DNA of 64,000 nt from Trichoplusia ni (Eukaryota; Arthropoda; Insecta; Lepidoptera; Noctuidae). Location: the NCBI RefSeq assembly GCF_003590095.1, contig NC_039492.1:1364001-1428000 (forward strand), read 5' to 3'. Both the position numbers and the translations under genes were made by a program. The notes under the pieces were generated by a model. The model saw nothing but the letters and a program-made list of their open reading frames with translations, ran no database searches and was not told where the DNA came from. Shown piece by piece: positions 38,801 to 49,492 of the stretch (position 1 is the stretch's first letter; each line of letters begins with the position of its first letter).

Positions 38801-41800
38801 ATCATTAACTGCGCAGGCGCCGCCAGTTCCAAGTAAAGCTATTAAAAGTTAACACCCTCGAAATTACTGTAAGTAAACCTTTGATCACTTTTATGGCAAC
38901 CTCAATTCAAAATATTTGGCTTTTAGCTGCACCATCCAAAAAAACCGTTACGTTTTCAGATCTTTAAGAAGGGGATGAAAATTTAATTAATCGATTCATG
39001 TGGCCTTTAAAGATATTGCTTTGGTGGGAAATAGCAATATCTACCTATAGTATGTGTCTGTGTGATCAGCCTAAATAAGTTTTGTAAGTTGAAGAATTTA
39101 CAAAATGTTCGTCATAGTGTGATATTTTGTACGCTTGTATTGACAACTAAACTCAGATGGCACTCATTTATTTAAATAAGAAGCAGTGTTTGATATCAAA
39201 ATACACGATGTACCTTGATTCGTGCACTCTATTTAAAGTCAAAGGTCTATCTAAAAACGCCCTTTAAGTAGTTCAAGCATTTATTTTCCTGTTTCCCTAA
39301 AGAAGGTTGCTGTTTACATCAAATGTTGCGTGTATTACAATAATACATCAGTCAGCTGATAACATCTGATCGGCAACAAGTTTAAACAATTTCACACCTC
39401 GTAATTTATATGTCAGGAATATATAAATATATTGAGTAAATTCAAGAAATGTGCTAGTGATTGACCTTTTAACTAACAAACTATATTAACACATGATTCT
39501 GTTGTAGGTAGAACTGGCAGAATCTTACCATGGGATATAAAGTTTAGGGCGCGTTCAAAACTACGTATTTTCGATACGGCAACGCGCAGTTTATGACCGG
39601 TTTTTTTTAACTTTGTTTTTGTAAAGATAGGTTTTGAATCACTTTAGTGGAAGTTGCGGCAGCTCACGCGCCGGTTAGGTGTGAATGGAAAAGTGTGGAA
39701 GGACTATAAACTCCGTAGAGTTTGCTGACAGTACGCGCTGACTATACTTCAGGTGTGATTGTAAATGTAATAGGGATTTGCGAAATATAGAACGCGTATT
39801 TTTCATTTTATCACATCATTAAGAAGCAAGGAAGATTAAAAGCACTCAAGATGATATGTATGGTACTTAGTGGTAAATAATAACATCCTTTGCTAGTAAA
39901 AAGTGTACTGGCAAGTAACGTCACATGAGATTTTAAATCACCGTAGAACCTTATTTTTTGTTAACGAGATTATAGAAAAATATATTCTCTTCAATACTTT
40001 TTGGGGATCTGTCGGTCGGTCTGAACAGTATTTCTTTGTCAAATACCTTATTGTCTTTAGTTCATAATGTTGATCTCACTACTTCCCCTCATTATAATAT
40101 TATGTTGGTGCTCCCAGGACAGTACCGCCACGTGCAGCCTGGTGGACAGCGCGAGTCCGACTTGCGATGCCGCGGACCGCGCCGAGTACTACTACAACAA
40201 ACTGCTCTCCGCACAACAAATTGTAAGCTTGTCTTCTTACCTAACATCCCTTACGAAGTACTCCATGGTCATTTGCAGTAATGCCAGTAATACTAATACT
40301 TATAAAAGTGGCATACCCAGGCACAGGCTTTGATGGAAACCCTAACGCACTGTTTCTTGGCGATTACAGATTCCAAACCACGGAGTCCACGATTTTTTCT
40401 ATTATTTAACATTTTATCAGGCAGAGCTTTTTAAAAGTAACATTTTGTACCAATTGCTTATCTGTGTTCGGAGCGAACCTGCAGCTCGTTCATAAACCAA
40501 TATACAAATTCACCATAGTGTCAAGAATTTAGCTGAAAATATGCATTGGGTCCGAATATTTCTCCTCGTGTAATACTACTATCACTTAACTGCTAAACCA
40601 CACCATTTCAATTACTTTACATGTTGCTGCTGGTACCTATAGTTGGAGAACAGAGAAGAGACGATCCGCGTGCAGGCGGGCAGCCTGGCCGTGGCCGAGG
40701 CGCGCATCGCCACGTTCAGCGAGCGCGCCGCCGACCTGCGCCGGGAACTCGACAGGAAGGCCAAGGAGGTACGCAACCTGGGGAATACTCCATGATAGTG
40801 AATACAGTTAAGGATTAAAAAAGTTATTTAGTACGTTTTTTTATGTTAATGTACCTTAGTTCTTCACAGCAAAAACAGTACCTCTAAAAAAGTCGGTTTA
40901 TATGTTACTTCAAAATGTCAGCTACCTCCAAACTAAATTTCATCGAAATTGATCCAGTCATTTTGTGTGAAGCGGGAACACACACATTAAAATAATTTTA
41001 CATTTACCTATAATATTTGTATGACAACTTCTAAAATGATTAAACATAAATCTTCCAATTCAATTTTTGATGCCAGTCGTTTCAAAAGGGTCATATTTTT
41101 TCCATCTGTCCTTTTATTTATTTCAGTGTCAAAATCTCCGCAAATCTTTGGAAGCTTGCAAAGTTGAAAAGTGTGACGCCTGTATAATCACAGATAAACA
41201 GGTAATTAAATGTAACAACAGCAGTTTATTATTATTATTCATCGAGTATAGTGTACAGCTATATAAAAAATAAGCATTAAATATTTTGATACTCAAATAT
41301 ATATTTATTTCCCGTCATAAAGCAATCGTTTAAAGCAAGCGGAATGTATAGGAAAATTTTTGATATCTTTTAAAGTTTTGTGAATTCCGGGTATATTCTA
41401 GATGGGGCATCAGTATGACATAGTCAGCACGTTGCAGGACAATTTAAGTGTCATCGAGGAACTTTACAGAGAATGTTTCTATGAGGTAAGTTGACAATTG
41501 TATTATCACTTATATTGTACCTTAAATTAGGACTCATGGCGTTGAGAAAGTGAGACACAGCTTGTTTGCAGTTCCATCTTGCTTCTACAATAATACCAGT
41601 CTTGCTTCAAGAGTCCATGGTACAGGTACTGCGCAGTAAGAAATATAAGCTCTCATTAAGGAATCTGATATTGATATGAACGATTTTCAGACGGCAAAGC
41701 AAGAAGACCTGATAGAAATGCTCCGCAAATCGTACCTGGATGTGCGGCTGATGGACAAACAGAAAGCGGACCAGATCGGACGGCTGCAGACCGTCATCAA

Positions 41801-44800
41801 CACGCAGAAATGGTCCCTGGATAGGTGTCAGGTGAGGGTTTCTAATAATTAGAGAATATCAGTACACGGAGTTCGATGTAGTTTTCATCCATAATGAACA
41901 TTGTTTCTGCTTAATTGGTTTAACATGAAGCAACTGGACAAAGTATCGGACTTCCACAAAAAAATTTCCTAATGCAAAATCAATTTGGTCTTGGCGTGTC
42001 TTGGTATGCTTTACTGATATTGTCTTAATTTCAGGACATCGCCTTAGAAGTGGATAATCTGAAGATGGAAATATCAAACTTCCTTCACAGTTCCACATCA
42101 ACCAACAATGACTCGGTATTCAAGACGTTATTATTGCTGGACTAACACTGCATTGTCGTGTCATCAGTACTAACCACTTACTCGGAGGAGAAAACCTTTG
42201 CTGCTTCTCTTCCAAACGTTCTGATCTGCAAGATGGTGTTGGAAAATAATTTAGACGCGAAAAAAAATGACCGAAATTTATCTCGAATGGTGCATGTTTC
42301 AATAGCACGCGTTAACACTAAGTATTTTTGTGCTGATGACTTCTTGAATGTATTTTGTACAATGATAATAAAGTAAATGAGCTTGCCAAATGTCGGAGTG
42401 TTTAATTGACGCCAGGGTATGTGGGAGCGCAGCGAGGACTCGTTCGTGTCGGCGCCGGGCGTGCAGGACGACCTGCAGGACATCGTGGACCAGCTCCTGC
42501 GGCTGCAGGACATTCTTAATGTATGTGAAATATATAGAGGAAGTCTTAGGAAAGAAGATTATAAAATATGGGGTTAAAACGGAATAATGGAAAAACGATT
42601 AGGCTGTGTCTATTTCACTCAATATATATTTTGTATCTTTTTCATTGCAATGCAGATTTAATGCTCTTAAGGCTCTTAAGTACAGTCTAGTACTAGCTAC
42701 CTCATAAGTTTTTTTTGCATCATTACTATCCTCTAGGTGATTTTCTTTTTATTTTTTCAGACCGACTGCACTTGTGGTTTAGAAGAGGAAAATAAGAAGT
42801 TAAAACGGGAAATCGAGTCACAAAAGGTAAGATATAATATAATGATTTTTATAATGAAACTCTAAATTAAAACAAGATTCTTTCACGTTCTGACAAACAT
42901 CCACAAGTAGAAGAATGCGCACTGTTGGTGCCCACTTACTTTCGCTACAGCTTTCTGCAATGTCTAATGAAATATTATCGTAACATTTGTTCCAGTCTAA
43001 AATAGAAGAGCTTAATGCTATGATATGTGGGCTGGAGTGCACCCTCGCGGCGAAGGATGAAGCCGATCAGAAGTACAAGAAAGACATAGAGGTGAAGGAA
43101 GAGGAGGTTAGTTCAAATATCCAGAAATATAGGAAGAATAAAATATGTGTTAAAATAATAAAACAAGTGACAAATTGGAAATGTTGCCAGTCGAAACTGG
43201 GGATTGCTTACGAAATATAATCTTCTAGCACAATACCATACATAGATGCAGATGCAAAACTGTCACAAATGCAGAAGTATTAGATAATCGGTGAATACTG
43301 ATCTCTGAGCCAAAATAAATGACGATAATTGTATGTTTGGGAAACCGAGTGAACTAACGAAAATATATTTTTTACAGTGTACATGTTTAAAACAACAACT
43401 AGAGGCTTTAGAAGAACGATGCAAGGAAAAGAAAAATAAATGTGAAGCTCTCACCGCGCAGCTGCAGTGTATGGAAGGTAGTTAATAAAAAAATATAAAA
43501 ATACATTTCAGCCAAACTTTTCCACATAGCTTTTGATCATGTGAACGGATTTTGCAAATTGCATCGCGAGTATGACGTGACCAAACCACTTTTCATTTAC
43601 CAATTAATTGTCTGTAAGTTCTTGTTGATTCATTAGTTCAAAACTGCACTGAATATTGCCCGAACAGATGCTCTAAGTTTAGTCACTCTTAAATTTCCTG
43701 CGTCCAAGACTAGTAGGATCTATTTGGATACATGGTGGTCCATATACATAATCTATGTGTCAAACATCAGCCTAACCTTGTCAAGTACATTTGCGTCAGA
43801 ATGTAATAAACTTCCATGAAATATGATGACAAATTATTGGTGTATTGCAGAGAAACTGCAAGACAATATGACAGAGATGTTACAGCTGCAGAAGCAGAAC
43901 GAATGTCAAGCCAACAGCATCAAGGAACTTAGTGAGGAACTGGAGAAGGCCAATCAATTGATTAAGGAGGTGAGGAGATAATTTCTTCTATAGACGGACT
44001 AAAAAAGGAAATCTGTTTGAGATACTTTTTGAGTAACCAAGCAACAAAAATTAGAGAGCACGGTACTTATCAGAGATGATCGTTTCCCCAGAACTGCAAA
44101 GTTCGCAGCGAGGTGTCGTTCCTGACGGCGCAGGTAGCGCTGTGGCGCGCGCAGCTGACGGACAGCGAGCAGCGTGTGCAGCAGCTGGAAGCCGACCTGG
44201 CCTGCGCCAGGGGACACTGCGAGCACATCGAGGCTTGCTACAGGTGCACGGGTTTGCCTTGCTAACTTCGATCTGTGTGTTTCCTTGCATGTGGAGTATC
44301 ATTCACGGACGTAGCCACAGTGGAGCAAGCTGGGACTCCTGCCTCACCCTGGCTCAGACCTGTAAAGTTGGCTGATGCTCCACTCAGAGCCCGTGGTTTT
44401 CTACGCCCATGATATTATTGTTAGCGCAAATTCAGATTAGTGGCTACTGGATGCCTCTCGACGCTTTATCCCCGATGATCAGTCCTGATACGATTCGAAA
44501 CTTGCGATATTTTTCATTCAGCACTCAAAACAAGTATTCCTTACTTCTTCACGTCGAGCAGACGGGCAAAGAAGCTGGACCAGCGCCAACCTCACGACCC
44601 GCGGTGACTTCAAACCGCAGACACTAGCGCACACTTATCGTGATATCAGAAACTACCTTACATAAAAGACGATCGTTCTGTCTCACATATACGACTGAAG
44701 GAGTTACCAAAATGATATCATATTATTATGGGGTAAGTATATTATAAGTAACGTGTCTCGTGTGTCCGCACCAGGGAGAAGGCGAGCAGCGTAGCGGAGC

Positions 44801-46548
44801 TGCAGGCGGAGCTGGAGGCGGCGCACGCGCGCGGCGCGGCGCTGTGCGGGGAGGCGCGCCACGCCGTGTGCGCCGTGCGCCACTGGGTGCGCCGCATGCG
44901 CGACAAGCACAGGTGACGCCGGGACGGCTGCTCTCCGACTAGGCAACGATTGCATTATACATGGACCTAAATACGTACAAATTACCGATAAATTACATCC
45001 GGACACAAAAATGATCGTGCTCATCACACAAACATTTGTCCACAGTAGGAATCGAATCCACAACCTCTGGTATAGCTGTCAGGGCCACTTACCACTAGAC
45101 CTAGAGACGAGTTAAGGCTACTATCCTATAACTCACAATCCAAAGAACACTGCACGTACCAACACCAAACGACAATATCGAAAGCACGTAATGAAGTATT
45201 CGTAACTTAACATTTGTTTTGCAGAGAGCAAGCCAACCTAATAAAAGAAAAGGACGTCATCTTAGGAGCGCTCCAAGAGAGGCTGGAAGAGAGACAGTGT
45301 GACTCGCAGCACACGAGTACGTCGGACAACGGCCCGAGCTGCTCCAAGTGCCTGTCCAGCCGCGACGGACGCAGCTTCTGCAAGTCGGAAGACATGCAGG
45401 ATCAGTGCCGCAGCCCGAGTCTGAGCGAGATAGCTAGCTGCTCCACTGCTGTGCCCCTTCTACGAATAAAGAAGCCATGTTCGAATAGGGTAAGGTTCTG
45501 CTTGTAGGTTATTTCGAATCATGTAACTGTCGCAGCCCAGCCAAGCCCAATGAAAGCGGGCATTTTACAACAATTGTCTGATCAATCAGTGAAATTTTAA
45601 TGGTCTAGGAAGACAGCTAAACGCCGCGCCGTTTAGTAAAGTTGCTAGGCCATTTATTGAGCAGCTGATTAAGCTATATTATCTATATGTTAGGTATATT
45701 TTCTAAAATTTTCTAATATGCAACCCAGAATTATAAAGCGTAACTGGAATTCCAGTGAATGGAACGAAATGTGCCAGTATGTTTCTTAATGGGACTCCTT
45801 TGCAGTAACATACCTAAATTTTCAGCGTTCCTTATATGGCTTATGGTTACTAGGATGTCTCCAAATTAGGAATGCATTTCCTCCTAGTAATCTGGAAATG
45901 CGTGGCGTTACGATCTGTCAGAAGAGACGCTCAGTGTGATGTTGTGTTGTCCCCAGCGCTGCAAGGCGTGGCGCTGCGACGCGGGCGTGCAGGAGCCGCT
46001 GCGCAGCGAGGCGGGGCAGGACCCGCGCTACCCGCCCTTCCCCTACTGCACGCGCCGGGACGTGCGGGCCGTGCGCGTGCGACGGGACACGCGGGAACTT
46101 GTAACTACCATATACCTTACATCGTCATCTAAACAACACTATCTGCTCTGTTCAAAAATACTCTTGCCTGAGGAACTTGATATGTGCTTATTCTGCTTTG
46201 AGTTTGGCATAAGGTTATGCCGGACTAAAGTCCAGTAAGCTGATGGAAAATAAATAAATACAGAGAATCTTCCCTTCCAAAAAAGGTTAGGAAAAGGTAA
46301 CTGAACCTTTTGGCAATGAAAGAAATTTAACCAAATTCAACTACTAAACTTCAAGGCACACACGAATGTTATATTGACAAATCACCCAATATTTAGACGA
46401 AAAGACATAAAAAAGACACATACCTTCTTATATTTTTCAGCGTGATGTATCTCCCAATCCCGAGGAGTTGGCTCTTCGCGTCGAGCAGATGGCTGAAGCC
46501 TTCGCAGACGGGCAAAGACGCTGGACCAGGCCTCACGACTCGCGGTGA
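26810..46548 (+). CDS. Large cysteine-rich coiled-coil protein, unnamed, about 1,179 aa in 31 exons
   Basis: Coding exons start at 26810, 27267, 28071, 28565 (weak), 29073, 29610, 30110, 30501, 31018, 31556, 32662, 33445, 35260, 35907, 36069, 40118, 40643, 41127, 41402, 41691, 42035, 42416, 42761, 42996, 43378, 43851, 44092, 44775, 45225, 45957 and 46441. The last ends at TGA 46546-46548. All junctions are GT-AG, and the summed length is an exact multiple of three. The ATG opens MEQNVVDCELAERDPGLCVC. Long heptad-rich stretches, roughly residues 54-362 and 576-1010, predict coiled coil. Between them (about 378-540) is a Ser/Pro/Cys-rich linker with CGTC, KKCPPSKPC and CRRGCPSRC. Further Cys pairs (CTCGL, CTCLK) begin later helices. 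No signal peptide, membrane segment or enzyme motif is seen. The function is unknown; a cytoskeletal, centrosomal or sperm structural role would be guesswork. It could also be two adjacent genes joined by me at 31.6/32.7 kb. Exon 28565-28715 is the least certain. Confidence 0.7.
28565..28715 (+). other. Doubtful small exon of the coiled-coil gene
   Basis: The preceding exon (28071-28197) ends in phase 1, and the next firm exon at 29071/29073 needs phase 0 or 2, so an intervening exon is expected. This stretch follows an acceptor 'gattgtag' and stays open exactly up to a donor 'tttga|gtaaag'. It closes the phase with acceptor 'ttagag' at 29,072. Its second half is AT-rich and encodes an odd aromatic run (FYRFYCFFY), so the donor may be wrong. 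Confidence 0.4.
28865..29010 (+). repeat. Interspersed repeat fragment in coiled-coil gene intron
   Basis: 'tcctactaatattataaacg' followed by 'ctaaagtttgttaggatgga' is the end typical of the short lepidopteran repeat seen whole at 53-275. The copy fades before the 'cccgcgacttcg' end. Confidence 0.55.
31556..31780 (+). CDS. Alternative terminal exon of the coiled-coil gene (short isoform end)
   Basis: The exon accepted at 31553-31555 can stop splicing at the donor TAC|gtgagc (31600/31601) and join 32662 in phase 0. It can also be read through to a TGA at 31778-31780, giving a 74-residue end LKDSSELVSPKSKD...SLNLD that is rich in Arg, Pro and Ala. The read-through part keeps an open frame of strongly coding-like, GC-rich composition, unlike intron sequence. 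An AATAAA with a GT-rich follow-up lies at about 32,327, fitting a 3' UTR of roughly 550 nt. The short product would be about 435 aa and hold only the first coiled-coil half. Confidence 0.6.
   Translation: MKDSSELVSPKSKDYVSGDAECPHGSSVSYDSVTIACVRAQPRRKRHVPPREPALLPADLRAQPGLHDDSLNLD
33255..33395 (-). mobile_element. tRNA-derived SINE copy
   Basis: On the minus strand it reads 'ggttgaggtcaccacgcc' (box A side), then 'gcgacgtgtcgcggtttcat' (box B side), matching the family at 58,019. It lies just upstream of the coiled-coil exon at 33,445. Confidence 0.65.
33850..34700 (-). mobile_element. 5'-truncated non-LTR retrotransposon (CR1/jockey-like LINE) fragment
   Basis: The minus ORF at 34677-34363 has YGVRFWGNSADK, QKKCVRAMF and CRPIF..LTLPCLYI. 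This is the usual end of LINE reverse transcriptases in insects. About 450 bp of 3' UTR follows, ending at about 33,850-33,900 in 'gcaaataaagtatttgaatt' and a run of TTTGAA units, a typical LINE tail. It is broken: only the last roughly 100 residues of the polymerase remain. It sits in the intron between coiled-coil exons 33445 and 35260. A different repeat scrap ('cccactgggcaaaggcctc') abuts it at about 33,770-33,850. Confidence 0.8.
36138..36250 (+). repeat. Single-armed relative of the 24.7-kb palindromic element
   Basis: It contains 'cgagttcgactcgcga', then 'gaactccggtt' and 'gtccgaaactagtcgggcta' followed by 'tcccgataaatacgcgtg'. This is the same order as the right half of 24,707-24,832. 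It lies 20 bp after the coiled-coil exon 36069-36117. Confidence 0.8.
38777..38802. repeat. 26-bp perfect palindrome
   Basis: The half-site 'atgctatatgcta' is followed directly by its reverse complement 'tagcatatagcat', with no spacer. It lies within a decayed SINE tail region in the large coiled-coil intron. Confidence 0.85.
44546..44673 (+). pseudogene. Degenerate copy of the coiled-coil gene's last exon and 3' UTR
   Basis: This stretch of an intron matches 46473-46610, the end of the last exon plus about 60 bp of UTR. Shared strings include 'cgtcgagcag', 'acgggcaaag', 'cacttatcgtgatatcagaa' and 'aaaagacgat'. Relative to the parent it lacks 19 bp between two 'gcag' repeats and has a few extra bases near 'agcgccaacc'. 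No acceptor precedes it, so it should be inert. Confidence 0.85.
44985..45120 (-). mobile_element. tRNA-derived SINE copy (second family)
   Basis: 'ggacacaaaaatgatcgtgc', 'tcatcacacaaacatttgtc' and 'aatcgaatccacaacctct' match the copy at 13,795-13,945. It lies in the intron before the coiled-coil exon at 45,225. Confidence 0.6.
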
Positions 46549-46968
46549 CTTAAAACTGCGGACGCCCACACTTATCGTGATATCAGAAACTACCTTACTT
46601 AAAAGACGATTTTACTGACTGACATAGCAACGCTTAGGAGAAATGTTTCAGTTACCGGATTAATTTGAATCCTAAAACTTGGCTCAGATGCACTGCTCTC
46701 CACTGATGACACTCACCGTTAACTGGTTTACTGACAGTATCATCACAGTATGAACTTTAAAGTTAGATTTAACTTTCCAGAATGGAAGTACACTTCAGGG
46801 TGCATGACTACGTCAGGTATTCTTGTCTTTTGGTACTTTTAATTTCCGTCCAGGGCACTTACTGTAAGCTTTTCAGGAGCAACTGTTGCTATCCAGATTT
46901 GCATTTTGATACAATAACTTTTGAATACCGAAAGATTAGACTGCAACTAGAAATGAATAATACAGAAA

Positions 46969-46991
46969 AATAAAATCAAGTTTTCAATAAA
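46969..46991 (+). terminator. Polyadenylation signals of the coiled-coil gene
   Basis: Two AATAAA hexamers lie at 46969-46974 and 46986-46991, about 420 nt after the TGA at 46,548. They are the first good candidates after the stop codon. Confidence 0.6.
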
Positions 46992-49088
46992 ACACTTATA
47001 TCCAGCTCAAGTCACATAAAGGGTTGCTAGACTGTAAAACCAAAAAGAGTTGCCAGTTTAAGGCATTTAGTAGAATTATTTTAAAGACATTTTAGTACAT
47101 TTATTAATTTTAGTAATAACAGTATTATTTACTAGTCTTATTTATAGTCATTGTATTTATCAATAACAATTTTGTTTTGTTTTATTGAGTGGTTTTATTT
47201 AACAAACCTTATACGTAAGACTTAGGATGTGTTCTACATGAATATTTAAACAAATTTCTGGGAAACGGTTTCAGTAGATAGGTAGGTACCGATACTGAAG
47301 TAAGGCAATTGCAGAAATCAAATGCACTACATGGCTTATGGCGATAATAAAGGGGTATGTGTAATGAAACTACATTTTATAAAACTATATTTATTTATGT
47401 CATATCTGCACAAAAATTATAAAAAACTGTCAATAATTTGGCGAAAATAGAAAAATTTACACAAGCCGCTTAATACTTAGGTATGTGAGTTAGTTGTCCA
47501 TTACCAGTGAGTTTACCATCACGCAAATATTTCCCGAACATATACACAGATACAGATGTAAAACAGATGAATACACGAAATACCATTCATTACAAAAAGT
47601 AATTTCTGGGTACAACTAAGAAATTTATCATTTGAGTACCTCTTATCAAGAGTATGTGGACGATGAACCAACAGTTATATTAAACTTGTATATAATTAAG
47701 CTTACTGCGACATAAACATTCAAATACAAAAATAACCTAAAACAGTGCTCAGTATTGCCATTAAAATGAACACAATAAACTTGCAGTGCTGCAACATGTA
47801 AAAAAATAGCAAAAATCTTCTAGCGCATTATCACACACTTATATAATTTTATATACTTTCAAATATTTACATTAGTTTAAATTAAATGACTAAATTAATT
47901 GCGTGAGAAAGTAAATTATTCAGTATTTTATTACAAAAAGTCAGCAAGATACCTTTAGTATCTAAAATACCATACAATAAAGAATTACTCGAAAATATAA
48001 ATTGCATCACTTGCCTTTTTGATACCTCTGTTTCAGCAAGTGTTATTTGTTTTTTTTTTATAATAAATTCGCAAACAGATGCGGTTTGCAGGTCTGCAGT
48101 TTTCCGTGATTGGAATTGCGGATTGAAAATACTAAGAAAATAAAGCTGTCGGATTGTTTTGAACTAGCTAATCTACAAATCTATATCTGAGAATAGTCTG
48201 ATTTTAAAGTCCTTTAGGTCTACCAGCTCCTCTTGGAGTCTTATCGAAGTTGTGGAAGCGGGACACCGCTATACAGTATAGCCACATCTCCCTTTCATAT
48301 CTTCAGCTGTCATACTCCAAGGGGCGCTAATAGGCACCCTGCTCTTGCCTACTATAACTTAAGGCTAACATCACACTACGACCCTATGGAGTCGAGCAAA
48401 CAGGCGGGTGAACTATAGCTAGTGTTACAATATATATAGTTATACAAGGTGTAAAGAAAATGTATGGCAATCATTCAAGTATTATTTTTCGTTTATCTAT
48501 TTCAGTAGTCGTTTTGTTCCAAATATTGTCCCTCCCTTGCTAGTTTTGATCAGGTAATGTTTAGGGATTATGACATTTTTTTTATGTCCATCAAGTAGTT
48601 TAATTAATAATATTGGACACATATTTGATGTTTATACCGCATACATTGACTGCTCGAGTGGTTGAGGGTCCCCACGCCAAACCCACTGAACTGAACATGT
48701 GTGTGATCCACGAATGCTTATACTGTATCTTTGTTCATGTGTTCAAAGCAGTTAATATGACACATATGTCATCTCCTTCGATCAGACGGACTTAATACAT
48801 TTTTACTTCTATCCCCAGTCGTGATCTCTATTTGTAGGGTGGGCCATTTTTTATTTTGGGGAGCTATTGGCTAGGGTATTTTTTATTGCCAGTATGCAAA
48901 AGCGTTATGCATTCTCCTTGCACCTTGTAGTCTTTTGGTATATTTTATTGTTTTAGTGCCATATAGCAAATAGCAATTAAGGAAGCTACCTGTGCCGGAC
49001 ATATAGCTGAATATTATAAGGCGATTTGTATGGCCTATATAGAAATACATATAAGTAATGTTATAGATTTTTTTTATTATAAGTATTT
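46992..49088. other. Intergenic region between two convergent genes
   Basis: The coiled-coil gene (+) and ATG14 (-) point toward each other here. AT-rich sequence holds an unclassified repeat-like block at about 48,222-48,425 ('gcgggacaccgctatacag', 'gtcgagcaaacaggcgggtg') and a tRNA-type SINE scrap at about 48,650-48,760. No exon is seen. Confidence 0.45.
48645..48765 (+). mobile_element. tRNA-derived SINE scrap
   Basis: 'cgagtggttgagggtcccca' and 'cgccaaacccactgaactga' match the box A side of the family at 58,019; 'gtgtgatccacgaatgctta' matches its body. The box B part is missing. Confidence 0.6.
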
Positions 49089-49094
49089 TTTATT
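49073..49094 (-). terminator. Polyadenylation signals of ATG14
   Basis: On the minus strand AATAAA occurs at 49094-49089 and 49078-49073, about 400 nt past the ATG14 stop codon. These are the nearest candidates. Confidence 0.45.
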
Positions 49095-49382
49095 TCGTTA
49101 ACCCATTTCTATTAATTGTAGTCGTTAAATATATAACCAGGCGTTTCTTTAAATTCGTATGTTCATAGTTAGACTAGATGATTACCAACGGAGAATAGAA
49201 ACTTCAATTACTACGAAGATCAAAACTCCTACGACGTCACTTGCTAAATTTAAAAGTCACTTTTACAAAGTAATATCCTTTGTTAGCTTTCACTGAAGAC
49301 AGATTCGTTAGGAATAAAAAATTAAGAGCACAGAACAGTTGAGAGATCTCCAGACCCAGCCTGATATTTTCTGGTCCCGATT

Positions 49383-49467
49383 GGTCCCAGCGTGGCCCAG
49401 GCTGGTCTCACCGTGGCCCATGCTGAATCCCCCTCAGCCCCGTTTGGACCCAGCGTGGCCCAGGCTG
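49383..49467. repeat. Short GC-rich direct repeat in the ATG14 3' UTR
   Basis: A 22-mer of the form 'gg(t/a)cccagcgtggcccagg' plus 'ctg' occurs at 49383-49404 and 49446-49467, 63 bp apart. A weaker third copy ('accgtggcccatgctg') lies between them. It starts 26 bp past the ATG14 stop. Confidence 0.75.
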
Positions 49468-49492
49468 CCCCCCCTGGCCCCGGCCCGCGCGG

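Larger units (their letters stand above)
36118..40117 (+). other. 4-kb intron of the coiled-coil gene
   Basis: No further exon with matching phase and splice signals could be supported. It holds the repeat copy at 36,138, CpG-rich patches at about 36,485-36,585 and 37,105-37,180, a SINE tail scrap at about 38,700-38,755 and a 26-bp perfect palindrome at 38,777-38,802. An isolated patch, about 37,195-37,250, ends in a donor-like 'accaaag|taagtgt', but no acceptor or frame supports it. Confidence 0.4.

Noticed and set aside
46782..46973. 63-codon ORF with a hydrophobic N-terminal segment, just before the poly(A) signals
   Set aside because: It lies in the probable 3' UTR of the coiled-coil gene. 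The hydrophobic stretch could mimic a signal peptide, but there is no promoter or family match.
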